A program made the position numbers and the translations under genes. Under the pieces are notes generated by a model. The model saw only the letters and a program-made list of their open reading frames with translations. It searched no databases and was not told the origin of the DNA. Below, in pieces: positions 37,508-51,251 of a stretch of DNA of 64,000 nt (position 1 is its first letter; each line of letters opens with the position of its first letter). This DNA is from Comamonadaceae bacterium (GTDB lineage Bacteria; Pseudomonadota; Gammaproteobacteria; Burkholderiales; Burkholderiaceae_C): assembly GCA_947455465.1 (NCBI GenBank), contig CANGNS010000003.1, positions 62,001-126,000 of the forward strand, given 5' to 3'.

Positions 37508-38032
37508 TTACACGCTCCACTTTTGAATTAACTGTTCGGGCCGCAAGGCGTCGTAGCTTTCAAAAGGCTGGTGAATCCAGGGGTTGGTAGGCAGAAACTC
37601 CACCGAGTAGTCTGGTGCGAAGGTGGACAGGCCTTTGGTCCAAATCACGGCACTGCGCAACTCGGTGATGGGTTGGTAATTGTTCTTGAGTTGGTTGATC
37701 ACCACGTTCAGGGTGTGGCCCGAATCAGCCAAATCGTCGACCAGCAGCACCTTGCCGGCGATCTCGCCCTTGGGCGTCGTAATAAAGCGGGCGATATCGA
37801 GCTTGCCCTGCACCGTGCCGGCATCGGCGCGGTAAGAGCTGGTGGACATGATGGCCAGTGGCTTGTCAAACACGCGGGACAGAATGTCTCCGGGGCGCAT
37901 GCCGCCGCGCGCAAGGCACAAAATCGTGTCGAACTCCCAGCCCGACTGAAACACTTTGATGGCCAGCTTTTCAATCAGGTTGTGGTACTCGTCATAACTG
38001 ACATACAAATGTTTGCCGTCTTCAGTCAACAT
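37508..38032 (-). CDS. Phosphoribosyltransferase (Gpt/xanthine-guanine type or related)
   Basis: A 174-residue type I phosphoribosyltransferase. The PRPP loop is VLLVDDLADSGHT (95-107), and LCLARGGMRPGD (38-49) is the second PRPP contact. The C-terminal half (SAVIWTKGLSTFAPDY, FLPTNPWIHQPFE) resembles bacterial xanthine/hypoxanthine phosphoribosyltransferases, which salvage purine bases. It is encoded 25 bases after purA, which fits a purine role. The precise base used is not visible. Confidence 0.85.
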   Translation of the reverse strand: MLTEDGKHLYVSYDEYHNLIEKLAIKVFQSGWEFDTILCLARGGMRPGDILSRVFDKPLAIMSTSSYRADAGTVQGKLDIARFITTPKGEIAGKVLLVDDLADSGHTLNVVINQLKNNYQPITELRSAVIWTKGLSTFAPDYSVEFLPTNPWIHQPFESYDALRPEQLIQKWSV

Positions 38033-38057
38033 GGGCTGCTCCTGGTGGTGGAATTTT

Positions 38058-40596
<2,539 letters not shown>

Positions 40597-40662
40597 GGAT
40601 AAATAGGGGTGCTGTTAAAACGGCGATTTTACCGGCCAAACGCCGCCCCCCGCCCTACCGGC

Positions 40663-41565
40663 TTATTTCTTGGTTGGCGCGCCGGCGCCGCCGCCATTGC
40701 GAAAGACTTTAAAGAAATCGCTGGAGCCCGGATCGACCACCATCACGTCGCCTTTGTTATTAAAGCTGCTCTTGTAAGCCTCTAAGCTGCGGTAAAACTG
40801 GGCAAATTGCGGGTCGCGGTTAAAGGCTTCGGCATAAATGCGGGCCGCCTCGGCATCGCCCTCGCCCTTGATCTTTTGGGCATCCCGGTAGGCGTTGGCG
40901 ATGGTCACCTCGCGCTGGCGGTCGGCGTCGGCGCGAATTTTCTCGCCCTCGGCCGCACCGGTGGAGCGCAACTCGTTGGCCACGCGCTTGCGTTCGGCCT
41001 CCATGCGACGGTAGACCGACTCGGTAATGGCTTCCACGTAATCCACGCGGGTGATGCGCACGTCGACCACGTCCACGCCCCAAGGCTTGGTGCCTTTAAC
41101 CTTGTCCAAAACCTCTTTTTTCACGTCGGCCATCAGGGCCTCGCGCTTGAGCGACAGCAATTCCTTGACGGTGCGCTTGTTGATTTCCTCTTGGAAGGCG
41201 TTGCGCACCACGCGGTTCAGCTGGTTGGCACCTGCGCTTTCGTTCAGGCCCACGTTGCGGATGTACTCGGTGGGCTCAGAAATACGCCAGCGCACATACC
41301 AGTCAATCACAACGCGCTGCTTTTCAGCGGTCAGCATGGGTTCGGTGTCAGTGCTCTCCAGGGTAAGCAGTCGCTTGTCGATGTAGGAGACGTTTTGGAA
41401 CGGTGGCGGCAGCTTCCAATTGAGGCCTGGCTCGGTAATCACCTCTTTGATCTGGCCCAGGGCGTACACCACGCCAAACTGGCGCTGGTCGACCACAAAC
41501 AAGGTAGAGCTGGCCAGGGCCAGTACCACCAAAACAGTAGAAATCAAGAATCCAATGCGGTTCAT
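40663..41565 (-). CDS. hflC: HflC, SPFH protein, modulator of FtsH protease
   Basis: A 300-residue membrane-anchored protein with one N-terminal helix (about 5-24) and a periplasmic SPFH/band 7 domain (VDQRQFGVVYALGQIKEVI onward). It ends in a helical, charged segment rich in Ala, Glu and Arg (RRMEAERKRVANELRSTGAAEG). It forms the HflKC cage around FtsH and limits membrane protein degradation. hflK ends nine bases upstream on the message. Confidence 0.96.
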   Translation of the reverse strand: MNRIGFLISTVLVVLALASSTLFVVDQRQFGVVYALGQIKEVITEPGLNWKLPPPFQNVSYIDKRLLTLESTDTEPMLTAEKQRVVIDWYVRWRISEPTEYIRNVGLNESAGANQLNRVVRNAFQEEINKRTVKELLSLKREALMADVKKEVLDKVKGTKPWGVDVVDVRITRVDYVEAITESVYRRMEAERKRVANELRSTGAAEGEKIRADADRQREVTIANAYRDAQKIKGEGDAEAARIYAEAFNRDPQFAQFYRSLEAYKSSFNNKGDVMVVDPGSSDFFKVFRNGGGAGAPTKK

Positions 41566-41574
41566 AAGGTACTC

Positions 41575-42954
41575 CTAGCGCACATCGCGCTCACGGGTGC
41601 GGGCGGCATCGCGGCTGCGCACATCGACCGCATTGGCGGGCGCAGGCGCTGCAGCAGCCGGCGCAGGCGCCACCGAGGCTGCAGGCAGTGGCTCACCGGC
41701 AGCGTTCATTTGCAGTATTTTTTCCAGCGGCATATTGAGCAAGGTAGCCCCTTGGCGGGAATCGACCAGCACCTTGGTCACGTTGGTGTAGATTTGCTGC
41801 ATGGCGTCCAGGTACATGCGATCGCGCGTGACCTGGGGGGCTTTTTGGTACTCGTTGTAGACCGAGCGAAAGCGCTGCGCATCGCCTTGGGCTTGGGCGA
41901 CGACGCGGGCTTTATAGGCATCGGCCTCTTCTTTCAAGCGCGAGGCCGAGCCCACGGCGCGTGGAATCACGTCATTGGCATAGGCCTGGGCTTCATTTTT
42001 AGCGCGTTCACGCTCCTGGCCGGCCTTGAGCACGTCGTCAAACGAGGCCTGCACCTGCTCGGGCGGACGCACGCCGCCTTGCTGCAAGTTGATGGCCACC
42101 ACCTCGATGCCCACTTTGTAGCGGTCCAAGATTTCTTGCATCATGGCCCGCACGCGGGGCGCGATCTGGTCGCGCTCTTCCGACAGGGCCGCGTCCATTT
42201 TCATTTTTCCCAGCACCTCGCGCACCGAGGTTTCGGCTGCTTGCACCACGGCGTCGGTCGGGTTTTTGCTTTCGAACAAGAAAGCGCGGGCATCACTGAG
42301 GCGGTATTGGACCGCGAACTTGATGTCCAAAATATTTTCATCTTGCGTCAGCATGGCCGATTCGCGCAAGCCAGTGGCTTTCAAGACATTGTCGCGCCCG
42401 ACATCGACTGAACGGATCTGGGTCACAAACACCAGTTCGTGGCGCTGAATAGGGTATGGCAGACGCCAATTAAAGCCGGCATTGACCGTGGCCTTGTAGC
42501 GCCCAAACTGGGTAATGACCGCTTGCTGGCCCTCTTGCACAATAAAGAAACCGGTGGCCAGCCAAATAAGAACTGCCACAGCAGCGATCACCCCACCGCC
42601 TACGCGCACGTTCTTGAAACCGGGGGGGGTGGGGCCGTTCGGACCGTGTCCGCCTGGAGGGGGCTTGGCGCCGCCCAGCCAGCCATTGAGCTTGCGGTTG
42701 AAATCACGCCACAGTTCATCTAAATCCGGTGGCCCGCTGGAGGCGCCGGGGCGCCGTGGAGGCGTCGGGCGTTCATCGGCTGGTGCGGCCTCGGGGGCAT
42801 GCTCGGGTTTGGATTCGGGCTTGCCGTCGGCCTGGGAGGCGCCAGTGGCTTTGCCCTCGTCACTGCGACCCCAGCGGCTGTCATTGAGATTGAACATGCC
42901 GCGCACCCGCGCCCACAGGGCGGCGAGGCTAAAGATTGGCGTTGATGATTTCAT
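41575..42954 (-). CDS. hflK: HflK, SPFH protein, modulator of FtsH protease
   Basis: A 459-residue partner of HflC. A Pro/Gly-rich cytoplasmic region (about 40-118) precedes one membrane helix (about 121-139). Then come the SPFH domain (EGQQAVITQFGRYKATVNAGFNW) and a long helix, and an Ala/Pro-rich tail. An 8-base G run at 42622-42629 lies in the Pro-coding stretch. The ATG at 42954 has AGG upstream and gives MKSSTPIFSL; MFNLNDSRWG at residue 20 is a possible later start. The hflX stop lies 39 bases upstream. Confidence 0.95.
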   Translation of the reverse strand: MKSSTPIFSLAALWARVRGMFNLNDSRWGRSDEGKATGASQADGKPESKPEHAPEAAPADERPTPPRRPGASSGPPDLDELWRDFNRKLNGWLGGAKPPPGGHGPNGPTPPGFKNVRVGGGVIAAVAVLIWLATGFFIVQEGQQAVITQFGRYKATVNAGFNWRLPYPIQRHELVFVTQIRSVDVGRDNVLKATGLRESAMLTQDENILDIKFAVQYRLSDARAFLFESKNPTDAVVQAAETSVREVLGKMKMDAALSEERDQIAPRVRAMMQEILDRYKVGIEVVAINLQQGGVRPPEQVQASFDDVLKAGQERERAKNEAQAYANDVIPRAVGSASRLKEEADAYKARVVAQAQGDAQRFRSVYNEYQKAPQVTRDRMYLDAMQQIYTNVTKVLVDSRQGATLLNMPLEKILQMNAAGEPLPAASVAPAPAAAAPAPANAVDVRSRDAARTRERDVR

Positions 42955-42993
42955 TGTTATACCTAGCGATGAGCACGCTCCAATTGTCCACAA

Positions 42994-44166
42994 TCACGGC
43001 CCTTCCTCATGCAAAAAAGGGGTATCGGGCCGATCTGCCGGCGCCAGGCCGTCCTGGGACACCGTCTCGGCCAGGGCGCTGCGCAAAGCGGCAATGCCCA
43101 AACCCGTGCGTGCACTGACAAAAATACGGGGGACCTGCAGCCCGTCCAACTCAAACCAGTCCTGCTGGCGCAAGGGCGAGTTTACGGCCGCCAGCGCGTC
43201 GATTTTGTTGAAAACCAGGATTTGCGGCACTTTGTCTGCGCCAATTTCAGCCAAAACGCGCTGAACCTGCTCTATTTGTAGCGAAAAATCAGGGTTGGCG
43301 GCATCGACGACATGCAGTAACAAGTCGGCATCCACCGCCTCCTGCAAGGTAGCCCGAAAGGCATCGACCAGTCCGTGCGGCAGATCACGGATGAAACCCA
43401 CCGTATCGGACAAGGACACCGAGCGCCCTGCCTCACCCAAATAAAGCTGGCGGGTGGTGGTGTCCAAGGTGGCGAACAGCTGGTCTGCTGCATAGGCCTG
43501 CGCTTTGACCAGGGCATTGAAGAGGGTGGACTTTCCCGCGTTGGTGTAGCCGATCAGGGAAATATTGAAAGCGCCGCGCCGCTCACGCTGCTTGCGTTGG
43601 GTCTGGCGCTGGCGTTTGACTTTGTCGAGCTGCTCACGGGTGCGCTTGATTTGGCTGGCGATCATGCGCCGGTCCAGCTCGATTTGGGTTTCACCTGGGC
43701 CACCGCGTGTGCCGATACCTCCGCGCTGACGCTCCAAGTGCGACCAGCGGCGTACCAGGCGGGTGCTGAGGTATTGCAAACGCGCGAGTTCTACTTGCAA
43801 CTTGCCCTCGTGGCTGCGGGCACGCTGGGCGAATATTTCCAGAATCAAAAAAGTCCGGTCGTTGACCGGCATTTCCAGTCGGCGCTCTAAGTTGCGCTGC
43901 TGGCCGGGGCTGAGGCTTTGGTCAAACAGTATCTCTTGCGCGCCGTGCGCCAAGGCCAGTTGTTTGATTTCATCGGCCTTGCCGGTACCAACAAACAAGG
44001 CGGCGTCGGGGGCGCGGCGCTTGCAGCTGATACGCGCCACCGGCTCCATGCCCGCCGTTTGGGCGAGCAAACCTAATTCTTCGAGCTCGGAATCAAAATG
44101 GTCGGCTCCCAGATCAACGCCCACCAAAATGGTGCGCGCGGTGGGTTTGTCCTGCGGTGATTTCAA
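42994..44166 (-). CDS. hflX: GTPase HflX
   Basis: A 390-residue ribosome-associated GTPase that can split 70S ribosomes after stress. The N-terminal HflX domain includes ELALAHGAQEILFDQSLSP-like sequence and a basic coiled coil (RTREQLDKVKRQRQTQRKQRERR). The G domain follows with GYTNAGKST (P-loop), SDTVGFI (G3) and NKID (G4). It lies 19 bases after hfq, in the order hfq-hflX-hflK-hflC found in many proteobacteria. Confidence 0.96.
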   Translation of the reverse strand: MKSPQDKPTARTILVGVDLGADHFDSELEELGLLAQTAGMEPVARISCKRRAPDAALFVGTGKADEIKQLALAHGAQEILFDQSLSPGQQRNLERRLEMPVNDRTFLILEIFAQRARSHEGKLQVELARLQYLSTRLVRRWSHLERQRGGIGTRGGPGETQIELDRRMIASQIKRTREQLDKVKRQRQTQRKQRERRGAFNISLIGYTNAGKSTLFNALVKAQAYAADQLFATLDTTTRQLYLGEAGRSVSLSDTVGFIRDLPHGLVDAFRATLQEAVDADLLLHVVDAANPDFSLQIEQVQRVLAEIGADKVPQILVFNKIDALAAVNSPLRQQDWFELDGLQVPRIFVSARTGLGIAALRSALAETVSQDGLAPADRPDTPFLHEEGP

Positions 44167-44185
44167 ACTCGGCAGCGCGCTCAGC

Positions 44186-44428
44186 CTACTGGGCCGGAGT
44201 GTCGTCGGAGGAGGCGAAATTCACCGCACGTCCAGGGACAATGGTGGAAATCGCATGCTTGTAAACCATTTGCGTTACTGTATTGCGCAGTAATACGACA
44301 TATTGGTCAAAAGATTCGATTTGTCCCTGAAGTTTGATGCCATTGACCAAATACACCGACACCGGAATATGTTCACGGCGCAAAGCATTAAGAAATGGAT
44401 CTTGTAAGAGCTGACTTTTGTTGGTCAC
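44186..44428 (-). CDS. hfq: RNA chaperone Hfq
   Basis: An 80-residue Sm-like protein with the core [39 protein letters not shown] and the second Sm motif [10 protein letters not shown]. The C-terminal tail is short, as is usual in betaproteobacteria. Hfq pairs small RNAs with mRNAs as a hexamer. The start is GTG at 44428 with GGAAAA eight bases upstream. The 108-base gap before it is AT-rich and probably holds the promoter. Confidence 0.98.
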   Translation of the reverse strand: MTNKSQLLQDPFLNALRREHIPVSVYLVNGIKLQGQIESFDQYVVLLRNTVTQMVYKHAISTIVPGRAVNFASSDDTPAQ

Positions 44429-44536
44429 GATATTTTCCGTGTTGAGCTAAATAAGTAGGATTAGAAGATAACACAATGGTAGCCAATTTTTGGTCCGCTG
44501 GAGCACACAGGCGCAAAAAATAAACCAAATTGATAA

Positions 44537-45874
44537 TTAATCTTTATCCGAATAAGGGTTGGCAGCTGACTTCATTTGAATACGCAGCGGTGTGCCGACC
44601 AAATCAAATTCTTTACGAAAGCGCCCCTCCAAAAACCGCTTGTAGGCTTCGGTGACATGCTCTAGCGAATTTCCGTGCACCACAATAATCGGCGGGTTCA
44701 TGCCACCTTGATGGGCGTAGCGCAATTTGGGGCGGTACATCCCGGTTTTCTTGGGCGTTTGGAATTGCACGGCCTCGAGCAATAAGCGGGTCAGCACGGG
44801 GGTTGGCATTTTGCGGTTGGCGGCGCGGTGCGCCTGCGCAATCGAGTCCCACACCGGGCCCAAGCCCTGGCGCTTTCGCGCAGATATCAAATGCAGGGCG
44901 GCAAATTTGAGAAAGCCCAGGCGGGTTTCCAAAGAGCGTTTCACCAGCTCGCGCTGGTATTCATCGACCGCGTCCCATTTATTCACCGCCACCACCACCG
45001 CACGGCCGGACTCCAAAATATAGCCGGCAATATGGGCGTCTTGGTCGGTCACGCCGTCGATAGCATCGATCAAAAGCAACACCACATTGGCCGTCTCGAT
45101 CGCCTGCAGGGTTTTGACCACGGAGAACTTCTCAATGGCTTCAAAGACTTTGCCTTTGCGGCGCAAGCCCGCCGTGTCAATCAGTTCAAATTTTTGGCCG
45201 CCGCGCTCAAAAGGCACGGCAATCGTGTCGCGCGTGGTGCCTGGCAGGTCAAAGGCGACCAGGCGCTCCTCGCCCAGCCAGGTGTTAATCAGGGTGGACT
45301 TGCCCACATTGGGCCGCCCGGCAACCGCCAGTTTGATGGTGCCCGGGCTAGATTCGTCCTCGGCGCCTTCGTCCAAGTCCGGGCCCAGCGATTCCAGCGC
45401 CGCTTCCAGCAAACTGCGAATGCCCTGCCCGTGCGCTGCCGAAATCGGGATCACCGGCCCCAGTCCCAGCTCGTAAAACTCGCCAAACTGGGTGCTTTCG
45501 GTCATGCCTTCGGCTTTGTTGGCGACCACGTAGGCCGATTTACCCAAGCGGCGCAGGTATTTGGCAATCTCGTGGTCTTGCGCCGTCACGCCGCCACGCG
45601 CGTCCACGACAAACAACACCACGTCGGCCTCGGCCACCGCCTGGCGGGTTTGTTTGGCCATTTCTTTGAAGATGCCGGCAGTTGCATCCGGCTCGAAGCC
45701 GCCGGTATCGACCACGATGAACTCGCGCTTACCCAACTTGGCGTTACCGTAATGACGGTCGCGTGTGAGCCCCGCGTAATCGGCGACGATGGCGTCACGC
45801 GACTTGGTCAGGCGATTGAACAGGGTCGATTTGCCCACATTGGGTCGTCCGACCAGGGCAATGACGGGTTTCAT
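44537..45874 (-). CDS. der: GTPase Der (EngA), tandem GTPase domains
   Basis: A 445-residue GTPase needed for 50S assembly. It has two G domains, each with [10 protein letters not shown] (near 8-17 and near 184-193), DTGGF and DTAGL as G3 motifs, NKAE and NKWD as G4 motifs, and a C-terminal KH-like domain ending in AANPYSDKD. The ATG at 45874 gives the standard [16 protein letters not shown] start. It lies 20 bases after bamB. Confidence 0.98.
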   Translation of the reverse strand: MKPVIALVGRPNVGKSTLFNRLTKSRDAIVADYAGLTRDRHYGNAKLGKREFIVVDTGGFEPDATAGIFKEMAKQTRQAVAEADVVLFVVDARGGVTAQDHEIAKYLRRLGKSAYVVANKAEGMTESTQFGEFYELGLGPVIPISAAHGQGIRSLLEAALESLGPDLDEGAEDESSPGTIKLAVAGRPNVGKSTLINTWLGEERLVAFDLPGTTRDTIAVPFERGGQKFELIDTAGLRRKGKVFEAIEKFSVVKTLQAIETANVVLLLIDAIDGVTDQDAHIAGYILESGRAVVVAVNKWDAVDEYQRELVKRSLETRLGFLKFAALHLISARKRQGLGPVWDSIAQAHRAANRKMPTPVLTRLLLEAVQFQTPKKTGMYRPKLRYAHQGGMNPPIIVVHGNSLEHVTEAYKRFLEGRFRKEFDLVGTPLRIQMKSAANPYSDKD

Positions 45875-45894
45875 AGCGGGCAAATAGGGCCGGT

Positions 45895-47025
45895 TTACGG
45901 CCTCAAACCGAAAACGTTACCGCGCTGCGTGAGCACCACCCAGGTCGATCCGACCCACACCGGTGCCGACACGATGGGCGAGCCATCCAGCGACAGGCGT
46001 TGAAGCAAAGTACCGTCTGCAGGGGACAAGAAATGCACATTGCCCTCGGTGTCGCCGAGTGCCACCGCCTCGCCGGCCAAGGACGCGCCCGTCAGGCCGC
46101 GAAAGCGCAATTTCTCGTGGGTCCAGAGCTTGTCACCGTCCACGCGGCGCCAGGCGATCACTTTGCCGTCGCTCTCTGCGCCCACAATCAGATCGGAATT
46201 TCCACCCACGCCGGTCGCGCCTGAGGCCAACTTGGTCCATTGCAAACGGCCGGTGCGCCCATCGACGCAGCCCACAGCGTATTGGAAAGCGCGCAAACAG
46301 ACCGACTCACCCACACGGCTCACGCCCGAGACCAGGTCGGCCAGGCGTTCGACTTCATTGACGCCGCGCCCGTTGGCGATGACGGTATCCCAGCGGGCGC
46401 TGCCGTTTTGCGGATTCAGACCCAGGAGACGACCGCCTTGGGCGACCACCAAGGTGTCCCCCACGGCCATGAGCACGCTGGGCTGGCCCAGCAAAAGCGC
46501 ATCGCCCGGACGCTGCTGCGACCAAAGTTTGCGGCCGTTGAGTGCATCAAAGGCGTACACCGTGCGGTCTGCGGCCAGCACAAACACCCGCGCGCCCGCC
46601 ACCAGAGGCGGCGTCAAGACCAAAGACGGCAGCTTTTGGCGCCACAGCTCTTTTTGCTCACGCAAGGTGATGACCTGGTTCTCGCGGGTCACGACAGACA
46701 CGAATTCTTTGTCCGCACCCACGCCGGCGCTCAGCGTGGTGCCTGCCGCAGCGCGCGCCGTGACTGCGCCCGTGCTGGCGTTGATACCCACGACATCGCC
46801 CTGCGTGGAAGCCACCCACAGCTGCTCACCGACCACGCGCATTTCCAGCGGAAGCGCAGTAGCGCCCACACTGACGCGCCAGACCTCCTTGATAGCCAGC
46901 CGCGCCGGATTGGCTTCATAGGCTTCGGGCTTGGGTTTGTCGGTCGCGCAAGCGCCAACCAGGGCCACCGCAAGGCTGGCCAATGCAAGGCGCAGCGATC
47001 GGGTCAGTGCAAGGGCTGCCATCAT
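45895..47025 (-). CDS. bamB: Outer membrane protein assembly lipoprotein BamB
   Basis: A 376-residue lipoprotein with a signal peptide and lipobox LVGAC (lipidated C26). An eight-bladed beta-propeller of PQQ-like repeats follows, with repeated units such as [22 protein letters not shown] and [11 protein letters not shown]. BamB belongs to the Bam complex, which inserts beta-barrel proteins. Its start overlaps the yfgM stop by 4 bases. Confidence 0.96.
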   Translation of the reverse strand: MMAALALTRSLRLALASLAVALVGACATDKPKPEAYEANPARLAIKEVWRVSVGATALPLEMRVVGEQLWVASTQGDVVGINASTGAVTARAAAGTTLSAGVGADKEFVSVVTRENQVITLREQKELWRQKLPSLVLTPPLVAGARVFVLAADRTVYAFDALNGRKLWSQQRPGDALLLGQPSVLMAVGDTLVVAQGGRLLGLNPQNGSARWDTVIANGRGVNEVERLADLVSGVSRVGESVCLRAFQYAVGCVDGRTGRLQWTKLASGATGVGGNSDLIVGAESDGKVIAWRRVDGDKLWTHEKLRFRGLTGASLAGEAVALGDTEGNVHFLSPADGTLLQRLSLDGSPIVSAPVWVGSTWVVLTQRGNVFGLRP

Positions 47026-47705
47026 TTGTCTCCGCCCACGGGCTTGTCGGTTTTTGCCGGCGCTTGTGGCTCCACGCCCAAGGCATTGAGCTTGACCTGC
47101 ACCAAACGGCGGTATTGGGAGCGTTCTTCAAGCTTCTGGTACGCCAGGCCATAGGCCGTTTTGGCCTGCTCGCGCTGGCCTTGCTGCATATAAATATCGC
47201 CCTTGCGATCGGCCACCAAGGCCGCAAAGGCATCGCCTTTCACCGCTTCGAGGGTGCGCAATGCGGGCTCGTACTCTTTGGCAGCGAACTGCACATTGGC
47301 CAGGCGCAGCTGGGCAATGCCTACGTAGCCTTCATCCGAAGATTTTTCGGCCACCCATTGCAAAGCGGCTTTGGCAGTGTCGGCCTGGCCGGTATCGGAA
47401 GCCAGTTTGGCCAGGGCCAGCGCGGCCTGTTGGGCATAGGCGGTGCTGGGGTAGCGCTCTTTCATGTCCGAAAAAGTGCGCTGCGCCATGGCCATGTCAC
47501 CGGCGGAAATGGATTTGCCCATTTCATCAAAGAGCGCCGCCGCCTGCGCCGCTTGCTTGCGCTGCCAGTACTGGTAACCGTTCCAAGCAGCGACCGAGCC
47601 CAGCACCACGATGAGCAGCCAGGTGATCAGATTGCCGTATTGGCTCCAGAAATGCTTGAGCTGGTCGAGCTGTTCTTGTTCTTCGAGGTCTAATTGGTTG
47701 GCCAT
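47022..47705 (-). CDS. YfgM family TPR protein, ancillary SecYEG translocon subunit
   Basis: A 227-residue inner-membrane protein. It has an acidic, Gln-rich cytoplasmic N-terminus (LDLEEQEQLDQLKHFW), one membrane helix (about 25-42) and a periplasmic TPR domain (about 55-205). YfgM/YfgL-neighbour proteins associate with PpiD and SecYEG and help periplasmic folding. It lies between hisS and bamB, the same order as in E. coli. Confidence 0.93.
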   Translation of the reverse strand: MANQLDLEEQEQLDQLKHFWSQYGNLITWLLIVVLGSVAAWNGYQYWQRKQAAQAAALFDEMGKSISAGDMAMAQRTFSDMKERYPSTAYAQQAALALAKLASDTGQADTAKAALQWVAEKSSDEGYVGIAQLRLANVQFAAKEYEPALRTLEAVKGDAFAALVADRKGDIYMQQGQREQAKTAYGLAYQKLEERSQYRRLVQVKLNALGVEPQAPAKTDKPVGGDK

Positions 47706-47717
47706 GGCAATCTCTAT

Positions 47718-49031
47718 TTAAGCCTTCGATTGTAGGGTGTCGGCCCAATCGGACCAGTCCGCCAGGGCCAGCGTGCGCTGGGCCATGCCCGCATCGCGCA
47801 GGGCTTTGACCGTCACACTGCCTTGGGCCAGCTCGTCGGGGCCAAAAACCAGTGCGTAGCGCGCGCCCGAGGCGTCGGCCCGTTTGAACTGCGATTTCAT
47901 GCTCGCCATGCTTCCGTCCAGGCTGGCGTGCAGCTGAACGGCCACGCCTTTGCTGCGCAATTGCTCCAAGCAGGCGCACACCGTGGGCAAAGCGGCTGCA
48001 TCGGTCACGATGGCAAAAGCGTCCGGGGCGATGGCTGGCGCGCTCGCTTCCTGCGCCTTCATCAGCTCGAGCACCCGTTCCACGCCAAAGGCCCAGCCCA
48101 CGGCTGGGGCGGGCTTGCCGCCCACCTCTTCGATCAGGTAGTCGTAACGCCCGCCGCCGCAAATCGTGCCCTGCGAGCCGAGCTCGGTGGTGACAAACTC
48201 AAACACCGTCAGGTTGTAATAGTCCATGCCCCGCACCAGGCGCGGGTTGATCACATAGGGCACGCCGTTGGCCTGCAAAATCGCCAGCACCGCGTCCAAA
48301 TGGGCTTTGGACTTTTCGCCCTGGAAGTCCATGAGCCGGGGCGCCGCTTCAATCAAAGCCTGCATTTGCGGGTTTTTGCTGTCCAAGAGGCGCAGCGGGT
48401 TCAGGTGCAGGCGGCGCTGCGACTCGGCGTCAAGCTGGTCGGCATGGGCTTCAAAGTAGGCGATCAAGGCGGCGCGGTGCTGTTTGCGCTCCTCGGGCTG
48501 GCCCAGGCTATTCATTTGCAACTCGACGCCTGTAATGCCCAGCTCTTTCCATAACGCGTGCGCCATCAGGATGAGCTCGGCGTCCAGCTCCGGACCGGCA
48601 AAGCCCATGGCCTCGGCGCCCACCTGATAGAACTGGCGGTAGCGACCGCGTTGGGGCCGCTCGTGGCGAAACATCGGGCCCATGTAAAACAAGCGCTTGC
48701 CGCCGTTGTACAAAAGGTTGTGCTCGACCACGGCGCGCACCAGGCCGGCGGTGTTTTCCGGGCGCAGCGTCAGGTGCTCGCCATTGAGGCGGTCTTCAAA
48801 GGAGTACATCTCCTTCTCAACGATGTCGGTGACTTCGCCCAGCCCGCGCACAAACAAGGCGGTCGGCTCGACGATGGGCGTGCGGATGTTTTCGTAGGCA
48901 TAGCGGCGCATCAGAGCGCGCACGCGCTCCTCCAAGGCCTCCCAGCGCGCCGAATCGGGCGGCAGGATGTCGTTCATGCCTTTGACGGCCACGAGGCGCT
49001 CTGCCTTGCGTGGCGATGGTGTTGAATTCAT
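47718..49031 (-). CDS. hisS: Histidyl-tRNA synthetase
   Basis: A 437-residue class II synthetase. It has motif 1 around [19 protein letters not shown], motif 2 around [19 protein letters not shown], the histidine motif [15 protein letters not shown] and motif 3 [13 protein letters not shown], followed by the anticodon domain. The ATG at 49031 was chosen because [22 protein letters not shown] leads straight into conserved sequence; the longer open frame lies inside ispG. It starts 7 bases after the ispG stop. Confidence 0.97.
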   Translation of the reverse strand: MNSTPSPRKAERLVAVKGMNDILPPDSARWEALEERVRALMRRYAYENIRTPIVEPTALFVRGLGEVTDIVEKEMYSFEDRLNGEHLTLRPENTAGLVRAVVEHNLLYNGGKRLFYMGPMFRHERPQRGRYRQFYQVGAEAMGFAGPELDAELILMAHALWKELGITGVELQMNSLGQPEERKQHRAALIAYFEAHADQLDAESQRRLHLNPLRLLDSKNPQMQALIEAAPRLMDFQGEKSKAHLDAVLAILQANGVPYVINPRLVRGMDYYNLTVFEFVTTELGSQGTICGGGRYDYLIEEVGGKPAPAVGWAFGVERVLELMKAQEASAPAIAPDAFAIVTDAAALPTVCACLEQLRSKGVAVQLHASLDGSMASMKSQFKRADASGARYALVFGPDELAQGSVTVKALRDAGMAQRTLALADWSDWADTLQSKA

Positions 49032-49038
49032 GCTGAAG

Positions 49039-50307
49039 TTAGGAAGGCTGCGGCGCGCCATAGCGCTGCCGGATGTAATTTTCGACGACGGTTTGAAACT
49101 CGGTGGCAATGGCCTCGCCGCGCAAGGTCATGCGCTTTTCGCCATCGATATAGACCGGCGCGGCCGGGGCCTCGCCGGTGCCGGGCAGGCTGATGCCGAT
49201 ATCGGCATGCTTGCTTTCCCCTGGGCCGTTGACGATGCAGCCCATGACGGCCACTTTAAGGCTCTCTACCCCGGGGTATTGGGCGCGCCAGACAGGCATT
49301 TGGTCGCGCAAAAAGTTGTCAATCTGCTGCGTCAGTTCCTGGAACGTGGTGCTGGTGGTGCGGCCACAGCCGGGGCAGGCGGTCACGCTGGGTACAAAAG
49401 CACGCAAGCCCAAGGCTTGCAAAATTTCAGCCGCCACCACCACCTCTTGGTTGCGCGACTCGCCCGGCGCCGGGGTCAGCGAAATGCGGATGGTGTCGCC
49501 TATGCCTTCTTGCAGCAGCACCGACAACGCCGCCGTGGAGGCGACTGTGCCTTTGGTGCCCATGCCTGCCTCGGTCAGGCCCAGATGCAGCGGATAGCGG
49601 GTGCTGCGACCGAGCTCGCGGTAGACCGCAACCAGGTCCTGCACGCCGCTGACTTTGCAGGAAATCAAAATCTGGTTGGCCGCCATCCCCATGGACTGGG
49701 CCAATTCGGCCGATCCCACCGCCGAGCTGATCAAGGCCTTGTACATCACCTCTTTGGCGGTCAGCGGCAGGGACAAGCGGCTGTTGCTGTCCATCATGTC
49801 GGCGAGCAGTTCCTGGTCCAAGCTGCCCCAGTTCACGCCGATGCGCACCGGCTTATCCCAGCGCAGCGCCGCTTCAATCATCTGGCCAAACTGCTTATCT
49901 TTTTTGTCGCCCTTGCCCACATTGCCCGGATTGATGCGGTACTTAGACAAAGCCTGCGCGCAGTCAGGAAACTCGCTGAGCAAGCGGTGGCCGTTGTAGT
50001 GAAAGTCGCCAATGAGGGGCACCGAAATACCCATGCGGTCGAGCTGCTCACGAATGTAGGGCACCGCCTGCGCGGCTTCTGGCGTGTTAACCGTAATGCG
50101 TACCAATTCGGAGCCGGCCAGCGCCAGCTCTTTGACCTGGATGGCTGTGCCCACCGCATCAACCGTGTCGGTGTTGGTCATGGACTGGATGCGCACCGGC
50201 GCATCGCCACCGACCGTGACGATGTTGTCCTGCCAGCGGATACGGGCTTGCAAACTGTTGCGGGCTTGGGTGCCCGCGGCGATTGTTTTTGCTGTGGAAT
50301 CCATCAT
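49039..50307 (-). CDS. ispG: (E)-4-hydroxy-3-methylbut-2-enyl-diphosphate synthase
   Basis: A 422-residue [4Fe-4S] enzyme of the MEP isoprenoid pathway that converts MEcPP to HMBPP. The cluster ligands are C311 and C314 (CPGCGR), C357 ([10 protein letters not shown]) and E364. The TIM-barrel starts [19 protein letters not shown]. Its start overlaps the rodZ stop by 4 bases. Confidence 0.97.
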   Translation of the reverse strand: MMDSTAKTIAAGTQARNSLQARIRWQDNIVTVGGDAPVRIQSMTNTDTVDAVGTAIQVKELALAGSELVRITVNTPEAAQAVPYIREQLDRMGISVPLIGDFHYNGHRLLSEFPDCAQALSKYRINPGNVGKGDKKDKQFGQMIEAALRWDKPVRIGVNWGSLDQELLADMMDSNSRLSLPLTAKEVMYKALISSAVGSAELAQSMGMAANQILISCKVSGVQDLVAVYRELGRSTRYPLHLGLTEAGMGTKGTVASTAALSVLLQEGIGDTIRISLTPAPGESRNQEVVVAAEILQALGLRAFVPSVTACPGCGRTTSTTFQELTQQIDNFLRDQMPVWRAQYPGVESLKVAVMGCIVNGPGESKHADIGISLPGTGEAPAAPVYIDGEKRMTLRGEAIATEFQTVVENYIRQRYGAPQPS

Positions 50308-51251
50308 TGCACCTTAAAGCGCGCCACATTTTCGGTGGTCACGGCATCGAGCGGATAGGGCATGGAGCGAACCGTCACCTCGGTATGGTCAGCCCGCCCG
50401 ATGACCACGGACAAAGGCAAGGCGCCACTGGTCTGCACCGTCTCCGCATTGGTCAGCGTGCGGCGCAACAAAATCTGGCCGTTGGCGTCGATCACTTCCA
50501 CCCAGGTCGGTCCGTGCGCTTTGAAAGCGATCAGTGGCAAGGCCGCCGGCGCCGACGCAGGCAAAGCCGCGGGGGCGCTGGCCTGGCGGGCGGGTGCTGC
50601 AGAAGCGGCAGCGCTTGCATGCGCCGCGACCGATGCCGGTTGCGCCACAGCGGCGGTTGACGCCTCTTGCATGGGGGGCGGGGCGGCAGGCGCGGCCACC
50701 GGGGCAGACACCGGGGCGGGGGCCGCTGCCTGAACGGCCAGCTCCACCGTGGCAGGCGCTGGGCGCAGGGAGGCCCACCATTGCTCGGCATAGGGCATCA
50801 GGAAAACAAAACCGGACAAAACCAAAAAAATTCCCGTTAACCACCAAATGCGCGGCATGGACTGCACGCTGGCTGACCTGGGGGACGATTTGCTGCTGGG
50901 CCGGTAGCTGCCCTGGGCCTCGTGGGGCACAGGCACGATGCTGACCGTGGCCGCCTGCGGCATTTTGGCCAAAAGCTCTTGTGGATTGAGACCCAACTGG
51001 CGCGCCACACTGGCCACCATGGCGCGGCCGACCTGCAGGGCCGGGCCGCCTTCAAACTGGTCTGCCTCCAGGGCCTCCAGCCGCTTGACAGGCACTTTCA
51101 AGCGATCAGAGAGGTCTTGCAAACTCAGCGCACGGGCCTGGCGGGCCTGCTGCAACAGCTGCCCAACGCTCAGCGCGGGCGCGGCGGGCTGCGCCGACTC
51201 CTCGGCCGAGGCGGCGCGCAAAATAGGCAATTCATCTCGAAGATCACTCAT
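50304..51251 (-). CDS. rodZ: Cytoskeletal protein RodZ-like, HTH and DUF4115 domains
   Basis: A 315-residue protein with an N-terminal helix-turn-helix of the RodZ type ([27 protein letters not shown], 28-54), one membrane helix (about 137-153), a long Ala/Pro linker (about 165-240) and a periplasmic DUF4115 domain ([16 protein letters not shown]). RodZ ties MreB filaments to the membrane and keeps rod shape. The start was set at the ATG at 51251 ([11 protein letters not shown]); the 56 upstream open codons lie inside pilF. It overlaps pilF by 8 bases. Confidence 0.9.
   Translation of the reverse strand: MSDLRDELPILRAASAEESAQPAAPALSVGQLLQQARQARALSLQDLSDRLKVPVKRLEALEADQFEGGPALQVGRAMVASVARQLGLNPQELLAKMPQAATVSIVPVPHEAQGSYRPSSKSSPRSASVQSMPRIWWLTGIFLVLSGFVFLMPYAEQWWASLRPAPATVELAVQAAAPAPVSAPVAAPAAPPPMQEASTAAVAQPASVAAHASAAASAAPARQASAPAALPASAPAALPLIAFKAHGPTWVEVIDANGQILLRRTLTNAETVQTSGALPLSVVIGRADHTEVTVRSMPYPLDAVTTENVARFKVQ

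Noticed and set aside
40807..42411. 534-codon open frame antisense to hflC and hflK
   Set aside because: It spans both genes and their gap, with His/Gly/Leu-rich composition and no motif.
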